From Penicillus capitatus (taxonomy: Eukaryota; Chlorophyta), in the NCBI GenBank assembly GCA_965649825.1, contig OZ287697.1, positions 2,170,001 through 2,234,000 on the forward strand: a stretch of DNA of 64,000 nt, given 5' to 3'. Below the pieces are notes generated by a model. The model did not search any database, had not been told where the DNA came from, and was given only the letters and a program-made list of their open reading frames with translations. This document shows positions 1 through 8,971 of this stretch, one piece after another. The stretch's first letter is position 1; the number at the start of each line of letters is the position of its first letter. Made by a program: the position numbers and the translations under genes.

Positions 1-168
1 CTTTGCAAGGATATTCTGCAGGACGCAGCACGGAGTTTGCTCTCTCGAACGCATGATGAATTCTTACACCGCATCGAATCACTTTTCCAAAAGCATTTTG
101 CACTAGAAAACGAAAGTCTCACAGCACAAATCGTTAGATTGTTGTATAGACATGTGTGTGCTCGTTAG
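1..168 (+). CDS. 3' end of an unidentified protein gene
   Basis: Frame 1 is open from the first base of the window to a TAG at 166-168, giving 55 residues with no start codon, so this is the terminal exon (or part of it) of a gene entering from the left. The peptide is rich in Leu, His, Glu and Gln and looks helical (segment RIESLFQKHF, end RLLYRHVCAR). I recognise no domain. Chance openness over 55 codons is possible but not likely. Confidence 0.4.
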   Translation, partial: LCKDILQDAARSLLSRTHDEFLHRIESLFQKHFALENESLTAQIVRLLYRHVCAR

Positions 169-1202
169 AAATCCCCCTCCTTATGTAAGATTTTTTAGCT
201 TGGATCATGTTAAAAATCATGTCTCCATTCACGAAGAACGCTGAGCTGTTGGTCCCGGCCTTTTCCGAATAGGGGCTACTTTTACGACAAATCGAGGCGA
301 GCGAAACCTTCACAGTGAACAAAAGTTGTATCACAAGAGATGGACGCCAAATGGCGGCGCGGAGCAGAATGTGTTTTAAGACAGTTCTGTACGAGATGCT
401 AAAGTTGGCTAGAAAGTACGTCGTGTTACAGAAGGAATCGATCCAGCGGACATGCAGGCATCTTCATCCTATGCCGTCGTCGATCGTCAGTGTGGAGGAA
501 CCAACTGATGCTTTGATTTTAAGAAACAGTTGCGGAAAGTTTAGGACGACGGTATTCTCGCGTAGAAAAGTTACCGGCGGCGTCGCCCTTCTCTTCATGC
601 GGAAGGACTTTTACCAAAATCTCATCTTGTAGAACCCAGTACGCCGAAAATGATGTCTGAAGGAATGCGTTCGTCTGTGTTCTGAATACTGCGGCATCGA
701 TTCGCTACTGAAATCGAGATCGTGCTAAGCAGCTTACGTCGAAGAAAACGGCGTGTTACATTAGAACGCTGAGTGTCAGCTTCTCTATTTCGTGGCGGAA
801 GAGTTAGAGAAATTGAAATAGGTGAACTGCTGTCTGGCTTCTGAGTCCTGACCAAGCCGACCGAAAGGGTTTGGTGTGATAGAGCAGCACCCGGACGATT
901 TTAAAACATATACGGGAGAGACTTACCAGACAGATGGTTCAAGTAGAAGAATAGTTGCTCCTTTTGTCACTGAGGTTTCGAGTTGCCTGCCTGCCTGCCT
1001 GTCTTGCATCCAAGACAACAGAGATGGGATGATTTTACAGAAGTAGTAGCATTCGATTGATGGAATAGTGTTCCTGGTTGAGGTATTATTTCCGCTCATT
1101 CGGGCGTCATCAACGAAATTGCCTTGCGGGCGCGTAAATGGGATGCATTGGCGGTCAAGTGATCTAGAAGGCAGCTTCTCCTAGATGCAGGAATAATTAG
1201 TC
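169..1202. other. Region without a supported gene
   Basis: Short ORFs exist (315-632 plus, 622-855 minus), but none resembles a known family and none joins convincingly to a neighbour by a short intron. A short TGCC/CCTG tetranucleotide run lies at about 984-1002. I see no RNA gene. Confidence 0.4.
984..1002. repeat. (TGCC)n microsatellite
   Basis: Four to five consecutive TGCC units are followed by a TGTC variant. It lies in unassigned sequence. Confidence 0.7.
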
Positions 1203-1631
1203 ATGGCAATACTTCATGTGTACGTAACGCTATGTAATGGTGTTTTCCTTCATGCATTTTCCCATTTTGTAATGGACAAGATCACTAACTCAACGGACGA
1301 TGTCACTTCGAAAAGACTTCTCTTCACGCAAAGATTTTTAATACATTTCAGCAGTAGCTGCACAGCTCTGCTTGGATTGGTGCAATTCTCGATGACTCGC
1401 TCGTTCTTGCGAGTTTTCTGTTTTCTTTTTGATTTCTGTGAGTTATCCGACTCTCAGATTCACAATGGTAAATTCTTCAATGAGAGTGATGGAGTTGGTC
1501 TGGGATATCGGATCAAATGTAGTGAGAGAGGCTGCATGGAAAACCAGGAGGTTGAAACTCAGCCAAGCCTTGGGCACATAGCTGCATTTGTCATATCTGA
1601 TGTGACCGCCAAGTTTTGGTCACCGAATTAG
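1203..1631 (+). CDS. Hypothetical 142-codon ORF ending in a minisatellite
   Basis: An ATG-initiated ORF of 142 codons. Its first half is hydrophobic (Phe, Leu, Cys rich) and its second half is polar with several Cys. The stop codon (TAG, 1629-1631) lies inside the first unit of the 73-bp tandem repeat, so the last residues are encoded by repeat sequence. No family is recognised, and the composition does not rule out a chance ORF. Confidence 0.2.
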   Translation: MAILHVYVTLCNGVFLHAFSHFVMDKITNSTDDVTSKRLLFTQRFLIHFSSSCTALLGLVQFSMTRSFLRVFCFLFDFCELSDSQIHNGKFFNESDGVGLGYRIKCSERGCMENQEVETQPSLGHIAAFVISDVTAKFWSPN

Positions 1632-1980
1632 CCCGGTGCTGTCTGGCGAGCTACGTGATCCGTTAGATCGGTGCTGTCTGGCGAAGGTTTTGGTCACCGA
1701 ATTAGCCCGGTGCTGTCTGGCGAGCTACGTGATCCGTTAGATCGGTGCTGTCTGGCGAGCTACGTGATCCGTTAGATCGGTGCTGTCTGGCGAGAGTTTT
1801 GGTCACCGAATTAGCCGGTGCTGTCTGGCGAGCTACGTGATCCGTTAGATCGGTGCTGTCTGGCGAGAGTTTTGGTCACCGAATTAGCCGGTGCTGTCTG
1901 GCGAGCTACGTGATCCGTTAGATCGGTGCTGTCTGGCGAGAGTTTTGGTCGCCGAATTAGCCCGGTGCTGTCTGAAGATA
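1613..1980. repeat. 73-bp tandem minisatellite with nested 35-bp unit
   Basis: A unit beginning GTTTTGGTCACCGAATTAGC recurs at 1613, 1687, 1796, 1869 and 1942 (spacings 74, 109, 73, 73). Each unit carries the phrase CGGTGCTGTCTGGCGAG twice, separated by CTACGTGATCCGTTAGAT. The unit starting at 1687 holds one extra 35-bp inner copy, which accounts for its 109-bp spacing. Copies are nearly identical, so the array is young or homogenised. Confidence 0.95.
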
Positions 1981-2090
1981 GAAGCCAGAGTAGCAAAAAA
2001 CCCAGAAGTTAGTTGCCTGGTCAACAAGTTTTTGCTGCACCTTGGTGTTTGCTCCCTCCTCTTGGATCATTTCAGACAAAGTCTCGACAT

Positions 2091-2476
2091 GAAACTCTTG
2101 GTTGTTCTCTTGGTACCTTTGGTGTTCTTGGAGTAGGACTGTTTTCTTTAAACTATTTCTGATGTTTCATGCAGGATTGCTTTTGTCAGAATGGTGGTGG
2201 AGATGGTGCCGCCACCAATGAACGTCAGTAGTTCTTGGTTTCTAGCTTATGTCTAACAAAGACTTGCAGGAAGTTTATGTTCAAGTCGCATACGACGGGG
2301 CTGCCATCGGCGGCGTTCAATTTGTAGCAAGCATACAGCAATGCTGCGATATGTGCAAAGCATCCAGCGGTAACTAATTCTCTTTCTGACCGCTTAATTT
2401 GAGAGGTCTTCCTCTAGAGTGCGCCTACTACACTGCTGTCGAACTACCTTACACTGGATATGATTGTTGGCCGTAG
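2091..2476 (+). CDS. Small secreted PAN/apple-like Cys-rich protein
   Basis: The ATG at 2091 opens a typical signal peptide (MKLLVVLLVPLVFLE). Predicted introns with GT...AG ends lie near 2134-2175, 2230-2275 and 2371-2418. The mature part ends with a Cys pattern CC-x2-C-x5-C, then Tyr-Tyr-Thr and Tyr-Asp-Cys-Trp-Pro, matching the C-terminal half of PAN_4/apple-type modules, which bind proteins or carbohydrates outside the cell. Length is about 87 residues, one module. The TAG at 2474-2476 could instead be read as part of a further GT donor (GTAGTACC), in which case the gene runs on into the similar unit at 2590-2898 as a two-module protein. The function of this copy is not known. Confidence 0.5.
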
Positions 2477-2580
2477 TACCATCAGCAGACCAGCAGCGTC
2501 AGCTGGGTTTCCATACTCAGGAGCAGTTACGCACAAGGCATGTCTCCCTTGTTTTGTCTCGTATTAAAACGGTCAGTCTA

Positions 2581-2898
2581 GGATGGCGAAGAAGCCGCAG
2601 AAGTCGATCCCTGTTCACACAAATATAGAGTCAGATACACACACCCAACTACCACTATAGGAAGGATATTAACCATGGGAGCATGCTGTAGAGCGTGCTT
2701 GCATAATCCTGAACGTAAGTCCGACAGTCCTCGACTCTTATTGTTTTTTGTACGGCTGGCATCAACTGGTCCTATAATATTCCAGCTGGAGTCTGCTATT
2801 TGCACCAGAACATCGCGAAACATGTCGACGATCCAGTTTTCATTTCCAGCTGGGAAAACCTGCCTTCTAAGGCCACATACCGCTCCTACGTTGTTTAA
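2581..2898 (+). CDS. Second PAN-like Cys-rich unit, tandem to the first
   Basis: An exon around 2590-2713 reads ...IGRILTMGACCRACLHNPE and ends at a canonical GTAAGT donor. After an intron to about 2790 it continues PGVCYLHQNIAKHVDDP to TAA at 2896-2898. The arrangement Ile-Gly-x-x ... CC-x2-C-x5-x-C-Tyr and the position of the intron match the unit at 2276-2476, so the two are paralogous. No signal peptide or certain start is visible, so it is either the second module of the upstream gene or a separate gene whose first exon I cannot place. A 126-codon minus-strand ORF overlaps it and is taken as a shadow. Confidence 0.4.
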
Positions 2899-3609
2899 AG
2901 CTGTCTCAATCCCATGCCGGTCGTGGTTCACCAGCCCATGGCCCAACGCAAAGCCCATTGTCCCATCATTATTGTTCTACATTTTTGTCTAGATGTAACC
3001 TGACGTCCAACTGTCCGACGTTGCAATTGTTGATGTCATTAGATCCTGTAGATGAATCGCATGTGGCAATTCGTACGTTTCGCGTTCGTTGCAACTCCAC
3101 GCCAAACGTGAACGTACAGCGACTGTCTCTGAGAGACCGCCCTTTCGACATTTCTCAAGGTATTGAGAGAAATGCGTGGAGCGATGTTTGCTCAAGCAGA
3201 GAAGAAACTGTTGATGATAGATCCAGTGTCTTTCCTACCGGCCAAATCACGAGACATGCAGTATACCTACAAACTTTAGAAGCGAAATCAGTCTTCGGAG
3301 ATTAAACGAGCTTTCACAAATAACAAGTCTTTGAGTTCGAGCGACTGGAGGGTTACGACCGCACATTGTTTTAGCTACACGAGAGATGAAGAGGTGGTCA
3401 CGCAAGAAGCGTTAAACGCGACGTCGCCGAGGGCCGGTAAAGCCTTTAGGATGAAAACTTTAATGCACATGAGGAAGTTCTTCTCGTCATTTATTGCATT
3501 TTGCTGCACCGACAACATTTTGTGTGCCGATTTTGACAACTGTCGTCATCATTGTTCGCTTATCTACCAAGTACTGTGCTTCTCCATCGACACCGACGCG
3601 AGCGTTGCA
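2899..3609. other. Region without a supported gene
   Basis: Contains ORF 2958-3305 (plus) with no recognised features and the 5' flank of the LRR gene. The LRR frame is open upstream of its chosen ATG, back to about 3331, but that segment does not continue the repeat pattern. Confidence 0.35.
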
Positions 3610-4878
3610 ATGGACGACGTAGAACACGTCGAAGTGGATCTGCAGCTGCGACCAACTGGCGATGTTGCCGTCGTTCTGCATTTACTTTCCGACGATGAGG
3701 GTGCTCAAGAAAGTCTAGACGGCAACGGACCTCCACCCGAATCCGTACTGACGTCGTTCGAGTGGTCAGCAGATGCCAATTACATGCGTGACCATATGGC
3801 AAAGCTCGTGGCCTTCACGCCCGACTTGGACGTTCTGCGTCTTTCCAACTGCGACTCCGTCACGGACCATGTGCTTGAAATCCTGTCCCCGCTCACGAAT
3901 CTCGCCTGGTTGGATCTCAGTCGATGCAGCTACATCACAGATGAAGGCATGCCATGGCTCAAATCTTTTTCGAATTTGGAGCATCTGGATCTCGACCAGT
4001 GCATTGGCGTCGGCGATGCGGGGATTCAGGAACTGGCCTGTTTAGCCAAACTGACGTACTTGGACATCGGTCGACCTCCACGGGATATCTGGCTGTCACA
4101 CATTTCATCTTATGCCCGTCAGCTACCCAGCAAAGGCGAAAAGATTACAGACAGTACATTGATTGCGCTGGAATCACTGAAACAGCTCGAATGGCTGGGT
4201 TTGAACTATACAGACATTACCGGTCAGGGACTGGCGGCGCTGTCCCAGTACGAACAGCTGGAACGATTAGAGTTAGGCGGATGCGATATCGCCGATGTCG
4301 AGGCTCTCTGCGATATTCCCCAGCTAAAATTTCTTTCCCTCAGAAACTGCGACAGCGTATCAGACGGAACAGTTGTCACGCTGGGGAAGATTACACAGTT
4401 AATGGGGTTAGACTTGGGTGGATGCGATTTCATTACAGACGATGGTCTTGAGCCTCTCATGTCACTGCAGGAGCTTCGCACCCTCAGTGTTGCCCGCTGC
4501 AAGCGACTGACCCACGACGGGCTGCTCTACATCGGCTATCTGTACAATCTGAGACACTTGGACCTGAGTGGCTTGGAAAACCTCTTTGGCTACGGACTGG
4601 ATAGTCTGAGTCAGTTGAATGAACTCTGGTGGTTGAATCTAACGGGAAACAAAAACGTCACAGACGATGGTCTTAAATGCCTGACGTCGCTGCAATCGCT
4701 GAAGCTGCTTGGATTAGGAAGCTGCATTAAAGTCACGCTGGATGGCCTCAATCACTTTTTGCCGTATCTGAAGAATCTGAAATTTCTGGATCTCTCACAT
4801 ACGCCACGGATTCGACCGCGATCCAGATTGGCTCCTTTGCGTGAGAAGTATGTTTTTGTCAAGGTACAAACCGGATAG
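3610..4878 (+). CDS. Leucine-rich-repeat protein (AMN1 / F-box-LRR type repeats)
   Basis: A single open exon of 422 codons from the ATG at 3610. After a short acidic N-terminus, about 12 LRRs of 22-26 residues fill the protein. They follow the Cys-containing subtype seen in AMN1 and F-box LRR proteins (L..L.L..C..ITD.GL..L), for example LAWLDLSRCSYITDEGMPWL. No F-box, kinase, signal peptide or membrane segment is visible, so a protein-binding scaffold role is inferred. A stretch of about 18 non-LRR residues near residue 157 (bases 4075-4140) interrupts one repeat. It starts at a possible GT donor but no acceptor keeps frame, so I leave it coding. An earlier in-frame Met at 3451 is possible. 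Downstream LEUB starts 173 bp later. Confidence 0.75.
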   Translation: MDDVEHVEVDLQLRPTGDVAVVLHLLSDDEGAQESLDGNGPPPESVLTSFEWSADANYMRDHMAKLVAFTPDLDVLRLSNCDSVTDHVLEILSPLTNLAWLDLSRCSYITDEGMPWLKSFSNLEHLDLDQCIGVGDAGIQELACLAKLTYLDIGRPPRDIWLSHISSYARQLPSKGEKITDSTLIALESLKQLEWLGLNYTDITGQGLAALSQYEQLERLELGGCDIADVEALCDIPQLKFLSLRNCDSVSDGTVVTLGKITQLMGLDLGGCDFITDDGLEPLMSLQELRTLSVARCKRLTHDGLLYIGYLYNLRHLDLSGLENLFGYGLDSLSQLNELWWLNLTGNKNVTDDGLKCLTSLQSLKLLGLGSCIKVTLDGLNHFLPYLKNLKFLDLSHTPRIRPRSRLAPLREKYVFVKVQTG

Positions 4879-5051
4879 AACTTAATTTTGGCTCTGTGTA
4901 TCGGTGATACCGACGACATAGAAACACTTCTTCCAAATAAACCGTTGAGAACACTGCAATAAACGATCTCTGCTTTCCATACGTCTGAGCTGTAATCATT
5001 ACAAGAGACAGCGATTGAAGGAGAGACGCCGCGTCGTCGAAACAGAAAGGG

Positions 5052-6424
5052 ATGTTATCCGTATTGTCATGGACGCGCGTCCATTGCAGGCTTTGTCGCA
5101 GCACCAGTCCTCGACCACGACGCCCTTCGCTGCAAATTGCACCTCGGCGTCCCCGTCGTCCGTTTCTCATATCCTGTCGGGCTCATAAGATCGCTGTCCT
5201 CCCCGGGGACGGTATTGGTCCTGAGATCACGAAGGTTGCCGTGCCTCTGCTAAAGGCAGCCGGTGATCGGGCAGGAACCGAATTCGTGTTCGAAGAAGCT
5301 GCCTTTGGTGGCGTGGCGATCGATACCAAGGGATCCGCTTTACCGATAGAAACGCTCAAAATTTGCCAGAAGAGTGATGCCGTGCTGTTGGGAGCTATCG
5401 GAGGAGATCAATGGAATGCTCTCCCTCCACAGGACCGTCCCGAGCGTGGATTGCTTAACCTTCGATCCGAGCTAAAGACATTCGCCAACCTACGTCCAGC
5501 TCTCGTCCTTCCCCAGGTCCACCCTCACTTCGTTCAGCATGATGGACTGTGATAAGATGATGTGACAGCTAGCAGCTGCATCCAGTTTGAAAAAAGAAGT
5601 CATATCGGGCGTAGATCTCATGATCATTCGAGAACTGAACAGTGGCATCTATTACGGAGAGCCGAGAGTGGGTCATAGCGGCATCACACATTTGATGAGT
5701 AAGGAAGATGTGTGAGATAGGGGATCAAGACGACAAAAGGAGAACGCATTGGATTCAATTCCATGGTCTATTCTGAGTCAGAGATCGAGAACATCGCCCG
5801 TGTGGCGTTTGATCTCGCCATGAAACGCGGCAGACGACTCTGCTCTGTTGGCAAATCGAATGTCTTGGAAGTCTACCGTCTGTGGGAAGAAGTGGTGAAC
5901 CGAGTGGCAAAGGACTTCCCTGAGGTGCAGGTGGAGCATATGTATGTCGACAACGCCTGTATGCAACTCATCAGTCGCCCCATGTACTTTGACACCATCG
6001 TGACAGGTCTCAACAACACTTTGGGAGTCTTCTCCATGACAACGATGAGATCATAGGCAACATGTTTGGTGATATCATGTCCGATGCAGCTGCTGCATTG
6101 ACAGGGAGCTTAGGTTTGCTCCCCTCTGCCAGTCTCAGCAGTTCGGGACCTGGATTGTTCGAACCGGTGCATGGCTCGGCACCGACGTTGGCTGGAAAAG
6201 ATGTGGCCAATCCTCTTGCCATGGTCCTCTCTGCGTCCATGATGTGCAGATACGGATTGGATGTGCCAAAAGCTGCAGATCTCATCGAATCTGCCGTGAC
6301 ACGTGTGTTGGACAAAGGCTACCGGACAATGGACATTCAGTCCGAAGGCACAGAAGTGGTGAGCTGCTCTCGAATGGGCGAGCTGCTGGTGGAAGAGATC
6401 AAAACACCGGTTCGTCATGCTTGA
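5052..6424 (+). CDS. LEUB: 3-isopropylmalate dehydrogenase, plastid type
   Basis: Catalyses NAD-dependent oxidation and decarboxylation of 3-isopropylmalate in leucine synthesis. Four exons: 5052-5516, 5569-5667, 5721-6006 and 6057-6424, joined by 52-, 53- and 50-nt GT-AG introns, giving 405 residues, the usual plant length. The first ~46 residues are basic and Ser/Pro-rich (transit peptide). Then come [27 protein letters not shown], the SGIYYGEPR loop (substrate-binding Tyr), the VDNACMQLI catalytic segment, FGDIMSD and the NAD-site segment [18 protein letters not shown]. All key residues that I can place are present. Its stop codon lies 3 bp from the stop of the opposing FAM136 gene, so the two transcripts must overlap at their 3' ends. 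Confidence 0.95.
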
Positions 6425-6427
6425 GTG

Positions 6428-7032
6428 TCACGGAAAGGCGGCTTTTAGTCTCTCCTTAAGCTTCGGCAACTTTCCCTTCATTTCTTTCGCGCACTCGTCC
6501 ACGCATTTCGTAGCTCGGGCCTGCAAACCAAAAACGCACAGGGCTGAGCATACAGGTTCTCAATGCAGATCCACTTGAGCGCTGGAAATCTCGTTTGGAC
6601 TGGGACGAGCAGATAAGGAATCTTTGACAGCATCTTGACATTGCATGGCACATCGCTGCAGACGTTGCTACGAAGAACACCCGCGTCATAGAGGCAGACA
6701 TCGGGCTGTTCGTGGACCTGGAAGTTTTGAAGCTCTGCGTCCATGGCGCTCTGTGCCGCCTCGACCACCTGTCCGCACTGACCTACGCTATTGTACACCG
6801 ATCTGCTTCGAACGTCAAGGGCAGACATGTCGGCGCACCAGGACTGCAGTTCGCGTCGGTCTCTACTCTTCTCGCAGCATTGCGTCTGACAGAGGAAAGA
6901 TTCTCGCAACGTCGGAAAAAAGTGTTTCCTGTCGACCTCTGCCAACACACCGTCGAGAGCCTAATATCCGGCTCTGAAGAAAACAGGTTTTGCAGACGGA
7001 GGCGGTGTCACTTTTTCTAAACTCTCGGTCAT
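6428..7032 (-). CDS. FAM136A: FAM136A-like twin Cx3C mitochondrial protein
   Basis: Five exons on the minus strand (7032-7012, 6960-6839, 6787-6718, 6667-6575, 6520-6428) separated by introns of 51, 51, 50 and 54 nt give 132 residues (human FAM136A has 138). The start is MTESLEK. The diagnostic Cys pairs are FLCQTQCC, QSCVGQCGQ, QRCAMQCQD and TKCVDECAK, spaced as in the family. FAM136 proteins belong to the twin-Cx3C group, are reported in mitochondria, and their biochemical role is poorly defined. No single ORF covers the gene; only the splicing model recovers it. It converges with LEUB (3 bp between stops) and diverges from the ankyrin gene (25 bp between starts). Confidence 0.85.
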
Positions 7033-7057
7033 CGGCGACAGGGAATGATTCAATGCG
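7033..7057. promoter_or_regulatory. 25-bp divergent intergenic segment between two start codons
   Basis: Only 25 bases separate the ATG of the FAM136 gene (7032, minus) from the ATG of the ankyrin gene (7058, plus). Any promoter must be shared or lie inside coding sequence, and 5' leaders must be extremely short or overlap. No TATA-like motif is visible. If either gene starts further downstream the gap widens. Confidence 0.5.
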
Positions 7058-7835
7058 ATGACGTTTCGGCTTCATGCAGCATGTCGATGTGGACGTCTCG
7101 AAGCGATTCGGCAGGCAATTGCGGAGGGCAATGCAAAGGGCTATCCGCCGAGTGTCACCTTACAGCAGCGCGATCCGATTCTCGGTGCCATGCCGCTGCA
7201 CTGCGCTGCGGAACATGGACATCTCGCTCTCGTCCATGCCCTCGTTCGTCACAAGGCATGCATTTCTCTGTTCTCTCCCTCTGGAGACGAAGAGTACGTC
7301 ACAGGTTGACATCGACGCCGGAGATAGCAGTGGAACGACGGCGCTACATGTGGCGTCCATTCGTGGCCACGTGACCATTGTGGAGTACTTATTGCAACAA
7401 GGAGCAAGGGCAGATCTAGCTGACGTCTATGGCAATACGGCGCTCCATTGGTTGGCGACGACGGAGAACGAAGAGATCGTCGAGCTGCTCCTGAACAACA
7501 GAACGCCATTCGAGCTCCGCAATCGTCGTGGATGGACGCCACTTATGACGGCCGTTTTCTGCAGACGGCATGCCATTGTTGCTTATCTCTTGAACCGAGG
7601 AGCGCATATCAACGCTGTCAACAACGATGGCAACACACCATTGCACTTGGCGTGCAACCAAAACGACGAAGCAATGATTCAACTCCTCCTGCTTCACCAT
7701 CCAAGCCTTGGCATCGCAAATCACGCAGGACAAAAACCGACGGCCATGTGCCACAGTGCAGATCTTGTCGATCTCCTACGAGATGCCAACGATTCCATAT
7801 CGAGTGACGAAGAATACGATATAGATATGGCCTAA
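7058..7835 (+). CDS. Ankyrin-repeat protein
   Basis: Two exons. The first starts at 7058 (MTFRLHAACRCGRLEAIRQ) and carries an ankyrin helix pair (PLHCAAEHGHLALVHAL). The second runs to TAA at 7835 with repeats TTALHVASIRGHVTIVEYLL, TALHWLATTENEEIVELLL, TPLMTAVFCRRHAIVAYLL and TPLHLACNQNDEAMIQLLL, then an acidic tail (SISSDEEYDIDMA). The intron starts at 7244 and ends at 7286 (43 nt) or 7304 (61 nt); repeat spacing does not decide. About 230 residues with no other domain, so a protein-interaction role is inferred. Confidence 0.8.
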
Positions 7836-8104
7836 TCTGAACAACACCGTCACGAAGCATAGACACCGAAGTCTTGTACCGCCACTCCATCAAACGACGA
7901 AACGTGACGTGTAAATGCATTGCGTTGGATCGTGGCATGGGTCGGTCTCGACCACAACGCCGGCGACACCATTCTGTCTAGGATGGATGTCTAATGAATG
8001 TGATTGTACGCCAGAGGGACGGTACGGCGTTGTCCGTCTGACTTGGCATCCGTCTTTTGTTTCGCGAGATCTCGTTTCTTGGCTTTTTCTTTCAGTGCTC
8101 GAAG

Positions 8105-8857
8105 ATGGCTCAGGTTTCGAGTTTTTTGGGCAAGCCTATTGCCGTGGCTTTTCCGCAGCCCCATGCAGCTGCGCCACGTCGTATGTTCGTTCGTGCAGAA
8201 GCGGATGCCCAATCGACGACGCGTCGAGTCGCTCTTTTGGGCAGCGTCACGGCAGCCGGTGCCATTCTTACCCGGGTCGAGTCTTCCTTCGCAGCCTATG
8301 GCGAAGCTGCAAAAGTTTTTGGCAAACCAACCGACACATCTGGTTTCATTCCATTCGTCGGCGAAGGCTTCGCTCTTCTGCTACCGTCAAAATGGAATCC
8401 GTCTAAAGAAGCCGAATTTCCCGGAACTGTCCTGCGTTGGGAAGACAATTCTGACGCCCTTACGCACGTGGTGATTACCAGAACGCCGACAGACAAAACA
8501 TCGATTGAGCAAGTCGCAACGCCCGAGAAGTTCCTCGAATCCATCAGCTACTACATTGGAAAACAAGTATTCAAGGGAGAGACAGCTTCCGAAGGCGGCT
8601 TTGCTAAAGATAAGGTCTCCACGGCGAGTCTTCTGGACCAAGATACCGTCAAGGACAAGAATGGACGTTCCTATTACAAATACAATTTGTTGGTTCGTGC
8701 TGCTGATGGCAATGAAGGCGGACGTCATGTGTTGCTGACGGCGACGGTGGGAAGCGGCAGCATTTTTGTGGCCAAGATTCAGTGTGGAGATAAGAGATGG
8801 TTCAAAGGTGCCGATAAACAAGCACTGAAAGTGAGCGATTCGTTTACCGTTGCTTGA
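8105..8857 (+). CDS. PSBP: PsbP, oxygen-evolving enhancer protein 2
   Basis: Single exon, 250 residues. It encodes the extrinsic 23-kDa subunit of photosystem II, which sits on the lumenal side and helps retain Ca2+ and Cl- at the Mn cluster. A plastid transit peptide (residues 1 to ~40) is followed by a thylakoid Tat signal: twin Arg at TTRRVALLGS, a hydrophobic core, and an A-x-A type cleavage site before YGEAAKVFG. The mature domain contains GFIPFVGEGFALLLPSKWNP, YYIGKQ and the WFKGADKQAL end typical of PsbP. The ATG at 8105 is preferred over in-frame 8057 because it opens a normal transit peptide. True PsbP of this type marks the green lineage. Confidence 0.95.
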   Translation: MAQVSSFLGKPIAVAFPQPHAAAPRRMFVRAEADAQSTTRRVALLGSVTAAGAILTRVESSFAAYGEAAKVFGKPTDTSGFIPFVGEGFALLLPSKWNPSKEAEFPGTVLRWEDNSDALTHVVITRTPTDKTSIEQVATPEKFLESISYYIGKQVFKGETASEGGFAKDKVSTASLLDQDTVKDKNGRSYYKYNLLVRAADGNEGGRHVLLTATVGSGSIFVAKIQCGDKRWFKGADKQALKVSDSFTVA

Positions 8858-8971
8858 GGCATGGATGATGTGACGGATGGATGTGGGAGATGCACCGCAC
8901 GGGCGAACGAACAAACAGCACCGTTGTTAAATGTTGTTTTTTGAGCGCTGTGCGTTGTTGTGGTCGTTACG

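Noticed and set aside
1613-1980. Possible CRISPR-like array
   Set aside because: The repeats are contiguous 73-bp units with no unique spacers, in a eukaryotic setting. It is an ordinary minisatellite.
2578-2958. 126-codon minus ORF with a C-terminal hydrophobic segment
   Set aside because: The plus strand at the same place has paralogous PAN-like exons and canonical splice sites, so the minus frame is probably a shadow.
4075-4140. Unspliced intron inside the LRR gene
   Set aside because: A GT start is present but no AG gives a frame-preserving junction, so the 18-residue insert is kept as coding.
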